Counted from the first letter of the stretch, positions 44,641 through 53,938 are shown. The stretch is DNA of 64,000 bases from Halodesulfovibrio sp. MK-HDV (GCF_009914765.1 NZ_WYDS01000005.1:82704-146703), one strand, 5' to 3'. Notes: generated by a model not told the origin, from the letters alone. Numbers and translations: made by a program.

Positions 44641-44659
44641 GCATTCCTGACGCTTGTTG

Positions 44660-46153
44660 CTATTTAAGATCATTAGGTTCTTGAATATGCAGCTTAGAAT
44701 CGAGATACTTGAACTTGGCGTCGAGGCGTTTGTTGTGTTCGACATCGGTATCAGAATAGCGCCATAGAGGCGACATTTCACCGAGGATGTCTTTAAGCCG
44801 CCAGCTGTGAACGAATACCTGTCCTGACAGCCCGTGCAACACAGCAAGTTCGGCTTCTGTGAGTTTGCTTGTGTCGAGTCTTTCAATGATTCTTGGTGAC
44901 AGCCTGAGAGAATCACGACGGGCGTAGCTCATAATTGTCTGGATGGACTGTGATTTTTTTCCGAGGCGATATTTCAGTGCATCGCGAAACATTGATGCGT
45001 TCGGGAACCGTTCGAGCCAGAGATCGTCGATTCTCTCCAGTGTCTCCTGGGTTATGTCATCAACCTCTGTAAGCTTTTCCCATGCACTTGGTGTGAGCTC
45101 GTAGGACACAGGCTGAAAGGTCGTCTGCTGGAATACGTTCTGTAAGAAAAACAAGCATACAAAGCAGATTGTTGCCGCCATGATGGGGGTAAGAATCCAA
45201 CCAAATGCAATGTTCCCCAGTGAGCGCCAGCGGATGCCTCTGCCACCTTTTAAGAGTCCGATGCCAACAATTGCGCCGATGGTTGCCTGTGAACTGGAAA
45301 CAGGTACAAGTGGAATCGGTGGTAGTCCGAGTGATACGGACAGGTTGGAAAGGTCTTGTGATGAGAGCATAAACAGAACGAGTGAGTTCGCCATAACAAC
45401 CACAAAGGATGCAACAGGGGTAAGCTTGATGATGCCGTCACCGACGAGCATCATTGTTCTGTGCGAATATGTGAAGATACCAACGGATACAGCAAGGCCG
45501 CCAAGGAAAAAAAGCTGTTGTGTAGCGGTCAGGATAAATCCGGGAAAAATTTCAAGAGGCGGCAAGTGCGCGACGGGGATAAAAACGCCCATGACGTTCG
45601 CCATGTTGTTCGCGCCGAGAGCGTAGGAGCCGAATGCACCGGCGAGGATAAGCCCCCAGCGGGTCATTCCATCCAGCGTAAAAATATGTATCTGAGCAGC
45701 TTGAATGAGTCCGGCTATACATTTGTATAGCAGAATAGCGAATACAGCGGACAGGGCAGGACAAGCCACCCATGTGAGCATGATCTTACTTAGTACAGCA
45801 GGGTCTGTTGCAGAACCACTGAAGAAGTTCCAACCGACAACAGCCCCAACGATTGCCTGTGATGTGGAAACCAGACAACGGGCTTTAACGAGCAGATACA
45901 CAGTGATGGCGGCAGAAAACGCAACCATAAAGGCACCGGCAAGGGCGTTTACTTCCCCCAGTTTCCCAAGGGTGTCAGCCGTGCCGGAGCCACTGTACAT
46001 AGCACCGAAAATAACGAAGATGGAGCTGACGATGGCTGCAGTTCGAAACTTGACCATACGTGAGCCAACAGCAGCGCCAAAAACGTTTGCTGCATCGTTT
46101 GCGCCCAGAGACCAGCCTAGAAAGAGGCCGCTGGATAAGAATACAGGCAACAT
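44660..46153 (-). CDS. PiT-family inorganic phosphate transporter with C-terminal soluble extension
   Basis: A 497-residue inner-membrane transporter, probably for phosphate coupled to H+ or Na+. Both PiT signature repeats are present: GANDAANVFGAAVGSRMV near the N-terminus and GANNMANVMGVF in the middle. About ten to eleven helices end near residue 360. The remaining 135 residues are soluble, charged and Arg/Glu-rich, from LTEVDDITQETLERIDDL to the end. Such an extension is not part of the ordinary PiT core and could bind the partner protein. The DUF47 gene lies 13 bp upstream, the usual PiT-partner pairing. The exact ion cannot be told from the sequence. Confidence 0.88.
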   Translation of the reverse strand: MLPVFLSSGLFLGWSLGANDAANVFGAAVGSRMVKFRTAAIVSSIFVIFGAMYSGSGTADTLGKLGEVNALAGAFMVAFSAAITVYLLVKARCLVSTSQAIVGAVVGWNFFSGSATDPAVLSKIMLTWVACPALSAVFAILLYKCIAGLIQAAQIHIFTLDGMTRWGLILAGAFGSYALGANNMANVMGVFIPVAHLPPLEIFPGFILTATQQLFFLGGLAVSVGIFTYSHRTMMLVGDGIIKLTPVASFVVVMANSLVLFMLSSQDLSNLSVSLGLPPIPLVPVSSSQATIGAIVGIGLLKGGRGIRWRSLGNIAFGWILTPIMAATICFVCLFFLQNVFQQTTFQPVSYELTPSAWEKLTEVDDITQETLERIDDLWLERFPNASMFRDALKYRLGKKSQSIQTIMSYARRDSLRLSPRIIERLDTSKLTEAELAVLHGLSGQVFVHSWRLKDILGEMSPLWRYSDTDVEHNKRLDAKFKYLDSKLHIQEPNDLK

Positions 46154-46165
46154 AGAGAACCGTCC

Positions 46166-46813
46166 TTAGAGCATTCGCTTGATAGCGTAAATAGTGAGTC
46201 TGTCAGCCACGTCTTCCGCTCTGTCTGCAATTTGTGCAACTTGTCGGACAAGGTCTTTCAACTGGCTTTTATGGCATAAGCTCAGATCCTCGCGTCGATA
46301 GATATTAATGAGCATACGAGTCGTAACTTTATCTGACTCACTTTCCCAGTATGATACCTTGTGGAGGTGATCAGAAACGTTTGAACTGCGGAAGAATGCG
46401 CGTGCAGAGCGCACAATTGCTTCAACTGATTCCACAGAGTACAAAACAAGTTCCTGCATATCGTCATGCGACTTGTGTGGTACTTCCGGTAATTCAATCT
46501 GGAATTGCCAGAGTACTTCTTTACAGCAATCAAGCAGTGTATCAAGCTGTTCTAGTAGTTGCAGCACGTCACCACGTGATTCGGGAATAAGAGTTTTGAG
46601 ATATAGCTGACGTTCAATTGCGCGCCGCATCTCATCCCCATGATGTTCAACAGTAGAAATCTGATCTAATTTTTCTTCAAACTGGTCATGTTTTTCATCA
46701 ATATAGAAGCCAACGCCTTGCTTAAAAAGCAAAGACGCTTCACTTACCTGATCTAAAAACTCATCAATACGTTTCTTTAATCCAATCTGCTTTCGCAGTA
46801 CGCTGTGCGCCAT
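46166..46813 (-). CDS. DUF47 (PhoU-like) partner protein of the PiT transporter
   Basis: A 215-residue helical protein of the TIGR00153/DUF47 family, related in fold to PhoU and normally encoded beside PiT transporters, whose activity it is thought to regulate. It is entirely helical in appearance; recognisable parts are IDEFLDQVSEASLLFKQGV, VEHHGDEMRRAIERQLY, LITRES-like LIPESRGDVLQLLEQLDTLLD, and the C-terminal RQVAQIADRAEDVADRL. It lies 13 bp upstream of the PiT gene on the minus strand. The GGDEF/EAL gene diverges from it. Confidence 0.9.
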   Translation of the reverse strand: MAHSVLRKQIGLKKRIDEFLDQVSEASLLFKQGVGFYIDEKHDQFEEKLDQISTVEHHGDEMRRAIERQLYLKTLIPESRGDVLQLLEQLDTLLDCCKEVLWQFQIELPEVPHKSHDDMQELVLYSVESVEAIVRSARAFFRSSNVSDHLHKVSYWESESDKVTTRMLINIYRREDLSLCHKSQLKDLVRQVAQIADRAEDVADRLTIYAIKRML

Positions 46814-46984
46814 CTGTCCTCCAGTACAATAATTGCTTGTAACAATTCCTTTTCAGTATCTAATATTCCATGTAATATACGCGAAATATCTTTCGCACGA
46901 TTGTCTTGTACATATTTGTATTTTTGCAGCGAAGGTTGCTCTATCCGTTTACCACATCGCGTAAGAGAAAGAGGGTTAGAACGC

Positions 46985-49141
46985 ATGCAAGGGGATACAC
47001 TGCATCTATTAATTATAGATGATGATACAATGTTACGCCGTAATATTTCGGTTTACTTCGAAGACAGCGGCTTTTTTGTAACGCAAGCCTGTAATGGTAC
47101 AGAGGGAATTGAGCTCTTTTCACAAAATCAGCCTGATATTGTGATAGTTGACTTGATAATGCCTGATACAGGTGGTCTTGCGGTTGTTGAGCATGTAAAA
47201 AAAGTAGCGCCATACGTGCCGGTAATCGTTATTTCCGGCGTTAATCTTGTGGATGAAGCTGTACGAGCACTGAAACAAGGTGCTTGGGAATTCATCACAA
47301 AACCGATTGTTGATCATGGCGTACTTGATCATGCTGTCAAAAAATGTTTGGAACGCGCGAGCTTATTGCTCGAACGCAGTCAATACCGTGCCTTACTTGA
47401 ATCCCGTCTAGAGACTCATTCTAACGAATTACAGTCAACAAGTGACCAACTTATTCGCTATCAGCAATTATTGCGGTCAAATAGTAGTTTTGTAAACAAT
47501 CTTGTTGAAGCAATTCCGAGCCCTTTATACATTAGCGACAAAAACTTTGTGTGCATTGATTGCAATAAAGCTTTTTGCGATATGTTGCAGCTTGAAAAAA
47601 ATGAAGTGGTTAACCGTCGTATTCCTGACCTGCTTGCGACAAATACAACCTGTGCAGAAGCGCTATGCAGCGATGTATTTGAAAACAATAACAGCGGTGA
47701 TTGCGAGATTACCTATGTAGCTCAGGATAAGACTGTATCATATTATGTGTTATATCGCAGGGCATTTACGGACGGAAATGATGGTAAGTTGTCCACGCTT
47801 GGCGTGTTGCACAATATTACAGAGCTTAAGTCACAAAAAGAACTCGTTGCCCATCAGGCATATCATGATGAGCTGACCACACTGCCGAATCGTTTTTATA
47901 TTATGAATTTTCTGCACGAGCTACTCGGGCAGGACACCGGCAAAACAACTTTTTGTCTTCTTTTCATCGATATCGATAACTTCAAGCGTATCAATGACAG
48001 CCTTGGTCATGATCTTGGCGACGAACTGCTCAAGCTTGTCGCAAGTCGTTTGAAGGGTATTATCGGCGTTAACGGAAAAGTTGCCAGAGTCGGCGGTGAC
48101 GAATTTCTTGCTTTGCTTCCGAACGTTACGGAAGAACATGTTATTTCAAGCCATGCAGAAAACTTGAACACTGTTTTCAGAGAACCGTTTTTTGTGGCAT
48201 CCCACAAACTTCACCTGTCCGTAACTATCGGTATTACATGCTATCCGGACGATGGGCATGATGCGAACACACTGCTTACTCGAAGTGATATCGCCATGTA
48301 CCGTGCTAAAGAGCACAAGCGTTCCAGTTGGATGCGTTTTGATCGTTGCATGTTGGAACAGGTGACAGAACGACTTAAACTTGAGCGTTTAATCCGTGAA
48401 GGTCTTGAACGTCACGAATTTATTCCGTATTTCCAGCCTCGTTTTGATGTACAAAGTGGGAAGATCTTAGGTGCTGAAGCACTTGTACGTTGGATTCGTG
48501 CTGATGGCAGTATCGGTAACCCTGCCGAATTTATTCCGGTTGCGGAAGAAACCGGTCTTGTTCGTGAGCTTGGTGAACAGGTGCTCATCGATTCTTGCAA
48601 GCAGATGCACGCATGGCACGAAATGGGGTATCCGGACTTAACGGTTTCTGTGAACATTTCAGCAGTTCAGTTTACGGAAGATTTGTACGCGACTGTGAGC
48701 GGCGCCATTGAAGAATCGGGTATTAACCCTGTTAAGCTTGAGCTTGAAATTACCGAAACCATCATGATGAAAAATCTTGATAAAACTGCTGAGATTCTCC
48801 GTGAATTAGCTGGGCTCGGCGTTAAGATTGTCATTGATGACTTTGGAACAGGCTATTCTTCTTTGTACTATTTGAAGATTTTCCCGATCGATATTTTGAA
48901 AATCGACCGCACATTCATTGACGGTATTCCTGAAGATGAAAATGATGGAAACATCGTATCCGCAATCCTTTCCATGGCAAAACAGATGAAGTTGCATGTT
49001 GTGGCAGAAGGCGTTGAGACAGATGAGCAGCTTATTTTTCTGCAAAAGCATAAGTGCGAAGAAGCACAGGGCTTTTTATTCTCAAAGCCGGTTGCTGTTG
49101 ACGACTTCCTTATTATGCTTGGAGATGAAAAAGCTAGCTAA
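46985..49141 (+). CDS. Response regulator with PAS, GGDEF and EAL domains
   Basis: A 718-residue regulator of cyclic di-GMP. The REC domain (1-120) has the acid pair Asp12-14, phosphoacceptor Asp56 in VIVDLIMP and the Lys in FITKPI. A coiled linker leads to a PAS domain (about 160-280, from LVEAIPSPLYISDKNFVCIDCNKAF). The GGDEF domain has an intact GGDEF in RVGGDEFLALL. The EAL domain has LGAEALVRW, ITETIMM, DDFGTGYSS and KIDRTFI. Both catalytic signatures are therefore complete, and the balance of synthesis and breakdown cannot be told. The ATG at 46985 was chosen because the REC domain starts there; the frame is open 60 codons upstream into the divergent promoter region. No kinase is adjacent. 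Confidence 0.92.
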   Translation: MQGDTLHLLIIDDDTMLRRNISVYFEDSGFFVTQACNGTEGIELFSQNQPDIVIVDLIMPDTGGLAVVEHVKKVAPYVPVIVISGVNLVDEAVRALKQGAWEFITKPIVDHGVLDHAVKKCLERASLLLERSQYRALLESRLETHSNELQSTSDQLIRYQQLLRSNSSFVNNLVEAIPSPLYISDKNFVCIDCNKAFCDMLQLEKNEVVNRRIPDLLATNTTCAEALCSDVFENNNSGDCEITYVAQDKTVSYYVLYRRAFTDGNDGKLSTLGVLHNITELKSQKELVAHQAYHDELTTLPNRFYIMNFLHELLGQDTGKTTFCLLFIDIDNFKRINDSLGHDLGDELLKLVASRLKGIIGVNGKVARVGGDEFLALLPNVTEEHVISSHAENLNTVFREPFFVASHKLHLSVTIGITCYPDDGHDANTLLTRSDIAMYRAKEHKRSSWMRFDRCMLEQVTERLKLERLIREGLERHEFIPYFQPRFDVQSGKILGAEALVRWIRADGSIGNPAEFIPVAEETGLVRELGEQVLIDSCKQMHAWHEMGYPDLTVSVNISAVQFTEDLYATVSGAIEESGINPVKLELEITETIMMKNLDKTAEILRELAGLGVKIVIDDFGTGYSSLYYLKIFPIDILKIDRTFIDGIPEDENDGNIVSAILSMAKQMKLHVVAEGVETDEQLIFLQKHKCEEAQGFLFSKPVAVDDFLIMLGDEKAS

Positions 49142-49174
49142 CACCTTGGCGTATACGAATCATATGCAAATAGG

Positions 49175-49208
49175 AAAAGGGTGGAGTTGTTTAACTCCAC
49201 CCTTTTTT
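49175..49208. terminator. Terminator between the GGDEF/EAL gene and the PAP2 gene
   Basis: AAAAGGGTGGAGTT and AACTCCACCCTTTTTTT stem in a 75-bp convergent gap. Confidence 0.92.
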
Positions 49209-49216
49209 TACGTTAA

Positions 49217-49837
49217 TTAGCTGGTTGGCTGTTTCGGATTTTTGCCCCAGTCAGGAGCAAATCGATAGAGAACAACTTTCCATAGCAGATAGCTGAAGCA
49301 CAAGCCGAAAGCCCAGCCGCAAAGCACATCCAGCGGATAATGTTTAGCAAGATACACTCGTGAGTAACCAATAATCAGCGGGAGCAACCAAAGGAATGAT
49401 CTGAGCTTAGGCCACATGAGCATTGCAATGGTTACGGCAGCCATTGAGTTAGCTGCGTGCCCAGAGAAAAATGATGAGCCGCTGACATCTGTCTGCACAA
49501 AGTTCGCTGGCCGTTGAAGCCATTCACTTTTGTTGTAGCTATAGTAATTGGATTGGGCGATGGCGTTGTTAGGCCGTACCCTTCCAGCTGCATCTTTAAC
49601 AACATTTGTCGCTAAGTCGGTAGCACCTACAACTGCGCCAATAATTGCTAAGCTAATAAGCAAGTTGCGCCATTTTTTTGTTTTAATTCCAGCAAGTAGA
49701 ACAAGAGGGATTGCAATAACCCACACCAACATGCGGTCTGAAAAAATAGGCATGAGTACATCGAGTACGTCAGAACGCCATTGCATGTTGATGAGTTTGA
49801 AAAGGGTCAAGTCCCATTCAGGAGTAGAAAACGCCAT
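49217..49837 (-). CDS. PAP2-family membrane phosphatase
   Basis: A 206-residue inner-membrane phosphatase, likely acting on undecaprenyl pyrophosphate or a lipid phosphate. All three PAP2 signatures are seen: KDAAGRVRP (K-x6-RP), the central FFSGHAANS, and SRVYLAKHYPLDV (SR-x5-H-x3-D). About five to six helices surround them. The start at 49837 opens on MAFSTPEWDLTLFKLINMQW, a normal beginning for this family. The tail KNPKQPTS is cytoplasmic or periplasmic. The substrate is an inference from the family. Confidence 0.88.
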   Translation of the reverse strand: MAFSTPEWDLTLFKLINMQWRSDVLDVLMPIFSDRMLVWVIAIPLVLLAGIKTKKWRNLLISLAIIGAVVGATDLATNVVKDAAGRVRPNNAIAQSNYYSYNKSEWLQRPANFVQTDVSGSSFFSGHAANSMAAVTIAMLMWPKLRSFLWLLPLIIGYSRVYLAKHYPLDVLCGWAFGLCFSYLLWKVVLYRFAPDWGKNPKQPTS

Positions 49838-50280
49838 GTATTTCCTCAGACCAGTAGTAAAAATCGATGTAAAATATTCGAAATACTACTATAAAAGTTT
49901 GTACCGGCAACATTTGCTTTGGTAGTTTGTAGTAGGTTTTTACTCATTGAAATCATCTATTGCAAGGCAAAAACAACGACAGAATGTTGTTATGCTATGT
50001 TCTAGAAATAAAATGAGAATTGTCGATTTTTCCAAGGGCTTTTTTTCGATAGCTTGTTTTAAAGAATACTTCTTGGTTTTGTCTGGAAGTTCCAATGTAG
50101 CAGTTGTTGCATTAATAATACGTTAAGATCCGCTGTGGTAGCAGGGATCTTTTTTTTTATGATGCGCCATCTATTTCTCATGACAAATGTTATTTAGAAA
50201 AATTAGCCTATTATCTAGAAATAAAAGTATCTTTTTGCTAAGCTTACTCCAATTTCCATTCACAGCACCGGAGGAGAGGT
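49838..50280. other. Intergenic interval with an orphan terminator
   Basis: About 440 bp between the divergent PAP2 and CLC genes. It contains a plus-strand terminator at 50125-50158 with no ORF before it, so a small RNA or an attenuated leader is possible. The word TCTAGAAATAAAA occurs twice, near 50002 and 50213. Confidence 0.5.
50125..50158 (+). terminator. Orphan intrinsic terminator upstream of the CLC gene
   Basis: AAGATCCGCTG and CAGGGATCT stem with nine T after it, 120 bp before the CLC start and not preceded by a plus-strand gene. Confidence 0.75.
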
Positions 50281-52041
50281 ATGCCGCAGCAGAATGTATG
50301 CGATTCCCGTCCCTGGCTTGGTGTTTCATCTAGAATTAACGCGCATACGCCTATGCTCTTGTTGGCTCTAGGGGTTGGTGTTCTTGCAGGATATGGCTCG
50401 GTGTTATTCCGGTATGCCATTGATGCAGTGCAGGTATTGTTTTATCAGAACAGTTCTGATTTTTTAGAATTCTATGACACGCTTTCTTGGTACGCAATTG
50501 TGCTTCCACCTACTATTGGTGGTGCAATTGTTGGTTTACTCACGTCTAAGGGGGCGCCAGAGGCTAAGGGGCATGGTGTTCCAGAAGTTATGGAGGCTGT
50601 TGCTCTGCGTGATGGCGTTATCCGTAAGCGGGTAGCAGCCGTAAAGATTGCCGCATCAGCCATTTGTATCGGCTCAGGTGGCTCTGTTGGGCGTGAAGGG
50701 CCGATTGTCCAAATTGGTTCCAGCATCGGTTCAACACTCGGGCAACTACTCAAAGTAAATAGAACCAACCAGCGAACCCTTGTGGGGTGCGGTGCTGCTG
50801 CGGGGATTGCCGCAACGTTTAATGCACCGATTGCAGGAATTCTTTTTGCTTTGGAAATATTGCTTGGTGATTTTGGCTTTGCTGCGTTTTCCCCTGTCGT
50901 TCTTTCCAGCGTTACCGCTACAGCCATTTCCCGCTACTATTTCGGCGATTTTCCAGCGTTCATTTCCCCTGTGTACGAGCTTGGCTCACTTTGGGAACTT
51001 GGATTGTTCCCAGTGCTTGGGGTAATATCCGCGCTGGTGGCAGTTCTCTTTGTTTTGACGCTCTACAAAATGGAAGATCTGGCAGATTACATAGCTATTC
51101 CGCCAGTTCTTAAAGCTGCTCTCGGTGGATTGTGTATCGGCGGAATTCTGCTGCAATTTCCAGAGATCATGGGTGTGGGATATGGCGCGATTACATTATC
51201 CCTTATGGATAAAATGGCATGGGGTACCATGCTTATTCTCATTTTCTTAAAAATTTTTGCGACATCGCTCACAATCAGTAGTGGCGGCAGTGGCGGTATT
51301 TTCGCTCCGTCACTGTTTATCGGTGCCATGACCGGCGGTGTGTTCGGTGTTGCCGTGCATTATCTATTTCCTGCTGTTGTTCCTTCTCCCGGAATTTTCG
51401 CCCTTATCGCAATGGGGGGGCTTGTGGCAGGAACCACCTATGCGCCTATTACTGCTATTCTCATAATCTTTGAGCTTACCAGTAACTACCATATTATCCT
51501 TCCACTTATGCTTACGTGCATTATCAGTACGCTGATTGCTTCCTCTATTAGCCCCGGTTCTATCTATACGATGAAGCTTCTTAGGCGAGGCGTTAATCTA
51601 CAGGGTGGTATGGAGCAGAATATTTTGAAAAAGTACAAAGTGAAGGATTTGATGCAGCGAGAGCCGGACACCCTGTACGAAGGTGCTCCACTCCAGCAGG
51701 TGTTTGAAACGTTTCGACAGAAGAACGCTCCGTATTTGCATTTGGTAGATAAAAACGACGAGCTGACGGGTATTATTTCTTTCCGCGATTTACGAAGTGT
51801 GTTTGCGGAAGAATATCTGGATAATTTACTTATCGCGAAGGATATCGCCACTACGTGCATCGAGACCGTCCGTGACGAAGATATAGTACTGGAGGCTCTG
51901 CATCGAATGGCAGAATTTAGTATTTCACAACTGCCTGTGGTGGGGACTGACGGGAAACTTATAGGTACACTGCGCGAGCAGGACGTGCTCGCGGCGTATG
52001 ATCAGTCCGTGGTGGGAATGCAGCTGAAAGATGCTGCATAA
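50281..52041 (+). CDS. CLC-family chloride channel/antiporter with CBS domains
   Basis: A 586-residue membrane protein: a CLC core of about 430 residues and a C-terminal pair of CBS domains. CLC signatures are GSGGSVGREGPIVQIG with the gating Glu, GGSGGIFAPSLFIGAMTGG, and the MGGLVAGTTYAPITAILIIFELT segment. The first CBS starts near VKDLMQREPDTLY and the second near IVLEALHRMAEFSISQLPVV. CBS domains usually bind adenine nucleotides and could gate transport. GGAGGAGAGGT precedes the ATG at 50281. Whether it is a channel or a Cl-/H+ exchanger cannot be decided by eye. Confidence 0.92.
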   Translation: MPQQNVCDSRPWLGVSSRINAHTPMLLLALGVGVLAGYGSVLFRYAIDAVQVLFYQNSSDFLEFYDTLSWYAIVLPPTIGGAIVGLLTSKGAPEAKGHGVPEVMEAVALRDGVIRKRVAAVKIAASAICIGSGGSVGREGPIVQIGSSIGSTLGQLLKVNRTNQRTLVGCGAAAGIAATFNAPIAGILFALEILLGDFGFAAFSPVVLSSVTATAISRYYFGDFPAFISPVYELGSLWELGLFPVLGVISALVAVLFVLTLYKMEDLADYIAIPPVLKAALGGLCIGGILLQFPEIMGVGYGAITLSLMDKMAWGTMLILIFLKIFATSLTISSGGSGGIFAPSLFIGAMTGGVFGVAVHYLFPAVVPSPGIFALIAMGGLVAGTTYAPITAILIIFELTSNYHIILPLMLTCIISTLIASSISPGSIYTMKLLRRGVNLQGGMEQNILKKYKVKDLMQREPDTLYEGAPLQQVFETFRQKNAPYLHLVDKNDELTGIISFRDLRSVFAEEYLDNLLIAKDIATTCIETVRDEDIVLEALHRMAEFSISQLPVVGTDGKLIGTLREQDVLAAYDQSVVGMQLKDAA

Positions 52042-52049
52042 GCAGAACA

Positions 52050-52085
52050 GAAACCTCTCTTTCGGATAGAAAGAGAGGTTTTTTT
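52050..52085. terminator. Terminator between the CLC gene and the Cys-module gene
   Basis: AAACCTCTCTTTC and GAAAGAGAGGTTTTTTT stem in a 50-bp convergent gap. Confidence 0.92.
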
Positions 52086-52091
52086 ATGTTC

Positions 52092-52430
52092 TTAGTTCAG
52101 CCCTGGCAAAAGTAATTTCCGTGGCTGATTAACGCGCCGCTTAACCCGCGTCCACGTTTTAGGAGTGCATCCGAAGCGAAATGACCAAAGGTCACAATCT
52201 TCTCTGGCACTGCATGAACGAACTTCATTACGGTTGTTATCGGAGCACATGAGGCAGTACTGCCGGATTTGCTGCACAGTGCTGCGTTGAGGTGTTTCCG
52301 GCCCGGTTCCAAGGCGATGGTTAAAGAACAGGCATGTGCCGTCCTCGCATCCTTCCACACGTTTGGAGGAGCCCCCCTGACATGTTAGGCAGAATCGTCT
52401 GATTGCTTTTTGCGGTGATACCTTTGCCAT
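52092..52430 (-). CDS. Small protein with two tandem Cys4 modules
   Basis: A 112-residue basic protein made of two copies of one module. Copy 1: IRRFCLTCQGGSSKRVEGC with DGTCLFFNHRLG. Copy 2: IRQYCLMCSDNNRNEVRSC with REDCDLWSFRFG. Each has CxxC, about 12 residues, then two more Cys and a final R-x-G, which looks like a small zinc-binding unit. Similar single modules occur, as I recall, in phage-linked small proteins of Firmicutes and deltaproteobacteria. The basic tail (RVKRRVNQPRK) suggests nucleic-acid contact. The ATG at 52428-52430 was chosen since the first module follows directly. Function unknown. Confidence 0.75.
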   Translation of the reverse strand: MAKVSPQKAIRRFCLTCQGGSSKRVEGCEDGTCLFFNHRLGTGPETPQRSTVQQIRQYCLMCSDNNRNEVRSCSAREDCDLWSFRFGCTPKTWTRVKRRVNQPRKLLLPGLN

Positions 52431-52645
52431 ATTTTGCCTTATATGTAGCGGTTTGCACATTTTGAGTACAAACAGTATGTAAATTCAGTAAAACGAAAAA
52501 CGAAAGCTGTATTTATTACGGCAAGTTCGCATGAACTTGCCGACATTTTTAACGCTTGCCTTAGTACAGCGCGATCTATGATACCACAATAGTTTCGCAG
52601 TGCTGCATATAAAAAAACCGTATATAACACCGGACAGGGGACATT

Positions 52646-53011
52646 GTGCCGATAAAAGACTCAGTAGCAACAGGTGTTGCACACTTTTTTCAAGCAACAG
52701 GCTATACAATAGAAGGGCTTGTTGCCACCTATCGTTCTGAAATTGCATTCAAACAAGAGATTGCACTCATTCCAGTAATATTGCTTGTTGCATGGTTTTT
52801 CTTCGGATTTCCATCAGCACTATTGCTGACCGGCATGTGGCTTATAGTCTGTGCTTTTGAGTTATGCAATTCCGCGATTGAAAATATTGCAGATTTAGTG
52901 ATGCCTGAGAAGAATGAATTTATAAAACGTGCGAAAGATGCAGGCTCTGCTGCTGTTGGCGTGGCTATTGTCGCGAATATTTTGACATGGCTTTATGTAA
53001 TATTTGTTTAA
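52646..53011 (+). CDS. dgkA: Diacylglycerol kinase (prokaryotic, DgkA type)
   Basis: A 121-residue inner-membrane kinase that recycles diacylglycerol to phosphatidic acid, or phosphorylates undecaprenol. Three hydrophobic helices are visible. The signature FELCNSAIENIADLV near residue 72 carries the catalytic Glu and Asn-Ser-Ala-Ile-Glu-Asn string, and KRAKDAGSAAVGVAIV follows. The N-terminal amphipathic part ends GYTIEGLVATYRSEIAFKQEI. The start is a GTG at 52646 with CAGGGG upstream. It is monocistronic with a strong terminator. Confidence 0.92.
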   Translation: MPIKDSVATGVAHFFQATGYTIEGLVATYRSEIAFKQEIALIPVILLVAWFFFGFPSALLLTGMWLIVCAFELCNSAIENIADLVMPEKNEFIKRAKDAGSAAVGVAIVANILTWLYVIFV

Positions 53012-53033
53012 ATTTTACAGACATTATGTTGAA

Positions 53034-53069
53034 AAAAAGCTCTGTATCCTCGGATACAGAGCTTTTTTA
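53034..53069. terminator. Terminator between dgkA and the DinB-like gene
   Basis: AAAAGCTCTGTATCC and GGATACAGAGCTTTTTT stem. Confidence 0.92.
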
Positions 53070-53106
53070 TGCACATCAGGCGACATAACATCGCCTTTAC
53101 GTAGAA

Positions 53107-53679
53107 TTATGTTGAAGGCTGATACGGCAAAAGCGAAGTTTCAATGTTCAGCTCCATAAAAATTTGTGAGATCTGAAATTCATGCATAACGATGTGCGCA
53201 AGGTTTAATCCCATTGCTTGTTCAATATTCATAGGCCCTGCAATTTGATGTCTGAAATACGTGTCTTTCAAGCATTCTCTCGGGGCTTCTGTTATGAATG
53301 ATCGTAGCCATGCGTGGTTTTCATCCCACATGTCTGTCAGCTCAGAAATATCATACTCACCCTTTGGTTGTAGGGCGACTTCCGGCACGGGTAAGAGCAA
53401 TTGCAAATTAAATACGTACGAAGTGATGGCGTATGAAATTTTGTTTGCAAAAGTTCTACGCAGAATCTCCATGTTTTCAGGGGCAGGTAATCCGCCGAGA
53501 AGTGATCGTTCTGTAAGAACAATGTGCTCAAGCGCCATGATAGCAGACCACCGTTCTTCTCCCGGTGGTTTGCGTCGTACTATACCCGCGTACTGTTTAT
53601 TAAGTGTAGAAAGAACTTTAATTAGCTCTGTCTTATGGTCGTGGGTTGAATGCATCATGTAGTATAGGTTCTGTTCCAT
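53107..53679 (-). CDS. DinB-like four-helix-bundle protein
   Basis: About 190 residues with the DinB/YfiT-like layout: a first helix HDHKTELIKVLSTLNKQYAGI, then PGEERWSAIMALEHIVLTERSL with the first conserved His, a middle MWDENHAWLRSFI with another His, and GLNLAHIVMHEFQISQI with a His near the end. Three such His commonly hold a metal ion in the family, whose members act as thiol-dependent transferases or have unknown roles. The start is unsure: an ATG at 53677-53679 is used here, and a GTG five codons upstream is possible. Neither has a good ribosome site. Monocistronic. Confidence 0.72.
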   Translation of the reverse strand: MEQNLYYMMHSTHDHKTELIKVLSTLNKQYAGIVRRKPPGEERWSAIMALEHIVLTERSLLGGLPAPENMEILRRTFANKISYAITSYVFNLQLLLPVPEVALQPKGEYDISELTDMWDENHAWLRSFITEAPRECLKDTYFRHQIAGPMNIEQAMGLNLAHIVMHEFQISQIFMELNIETSLLPYQPST

Positions 53680-53885
53680 TTTGGTATGGTACACAGCCCC
53701 TTTTTATAGCTTCTATGATTACTCTTGGCGGTGGGATTACTGTTTTTTGGTCATCGTATGACAACGTGATAAAAAGATTATGAAAACAGTGCAGGATGGA
53801 GTGCTTTATTTTGCATGATAATACGCAAGGAGTGTGATGCACCTCGAACATATTTGATGTCGAAGTTGTATGTCGCACAAAAAAG

Positions 53886-53910
53886 TGCTCCCCGACAGTG
53901 TCGGGGAGCA
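53886..53910. repeat. 25-nt near-perfect palindrome
   Basis: TGCTCCCCGACA, one G, then TGTCGGGGAGCA: twelve paired bases on each side of a single base. No T run follows. Confidence 0.9.
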
Positions 53911-53938
53911 GAGGAGGCCTTGCTAAAGGAGGAAATTA

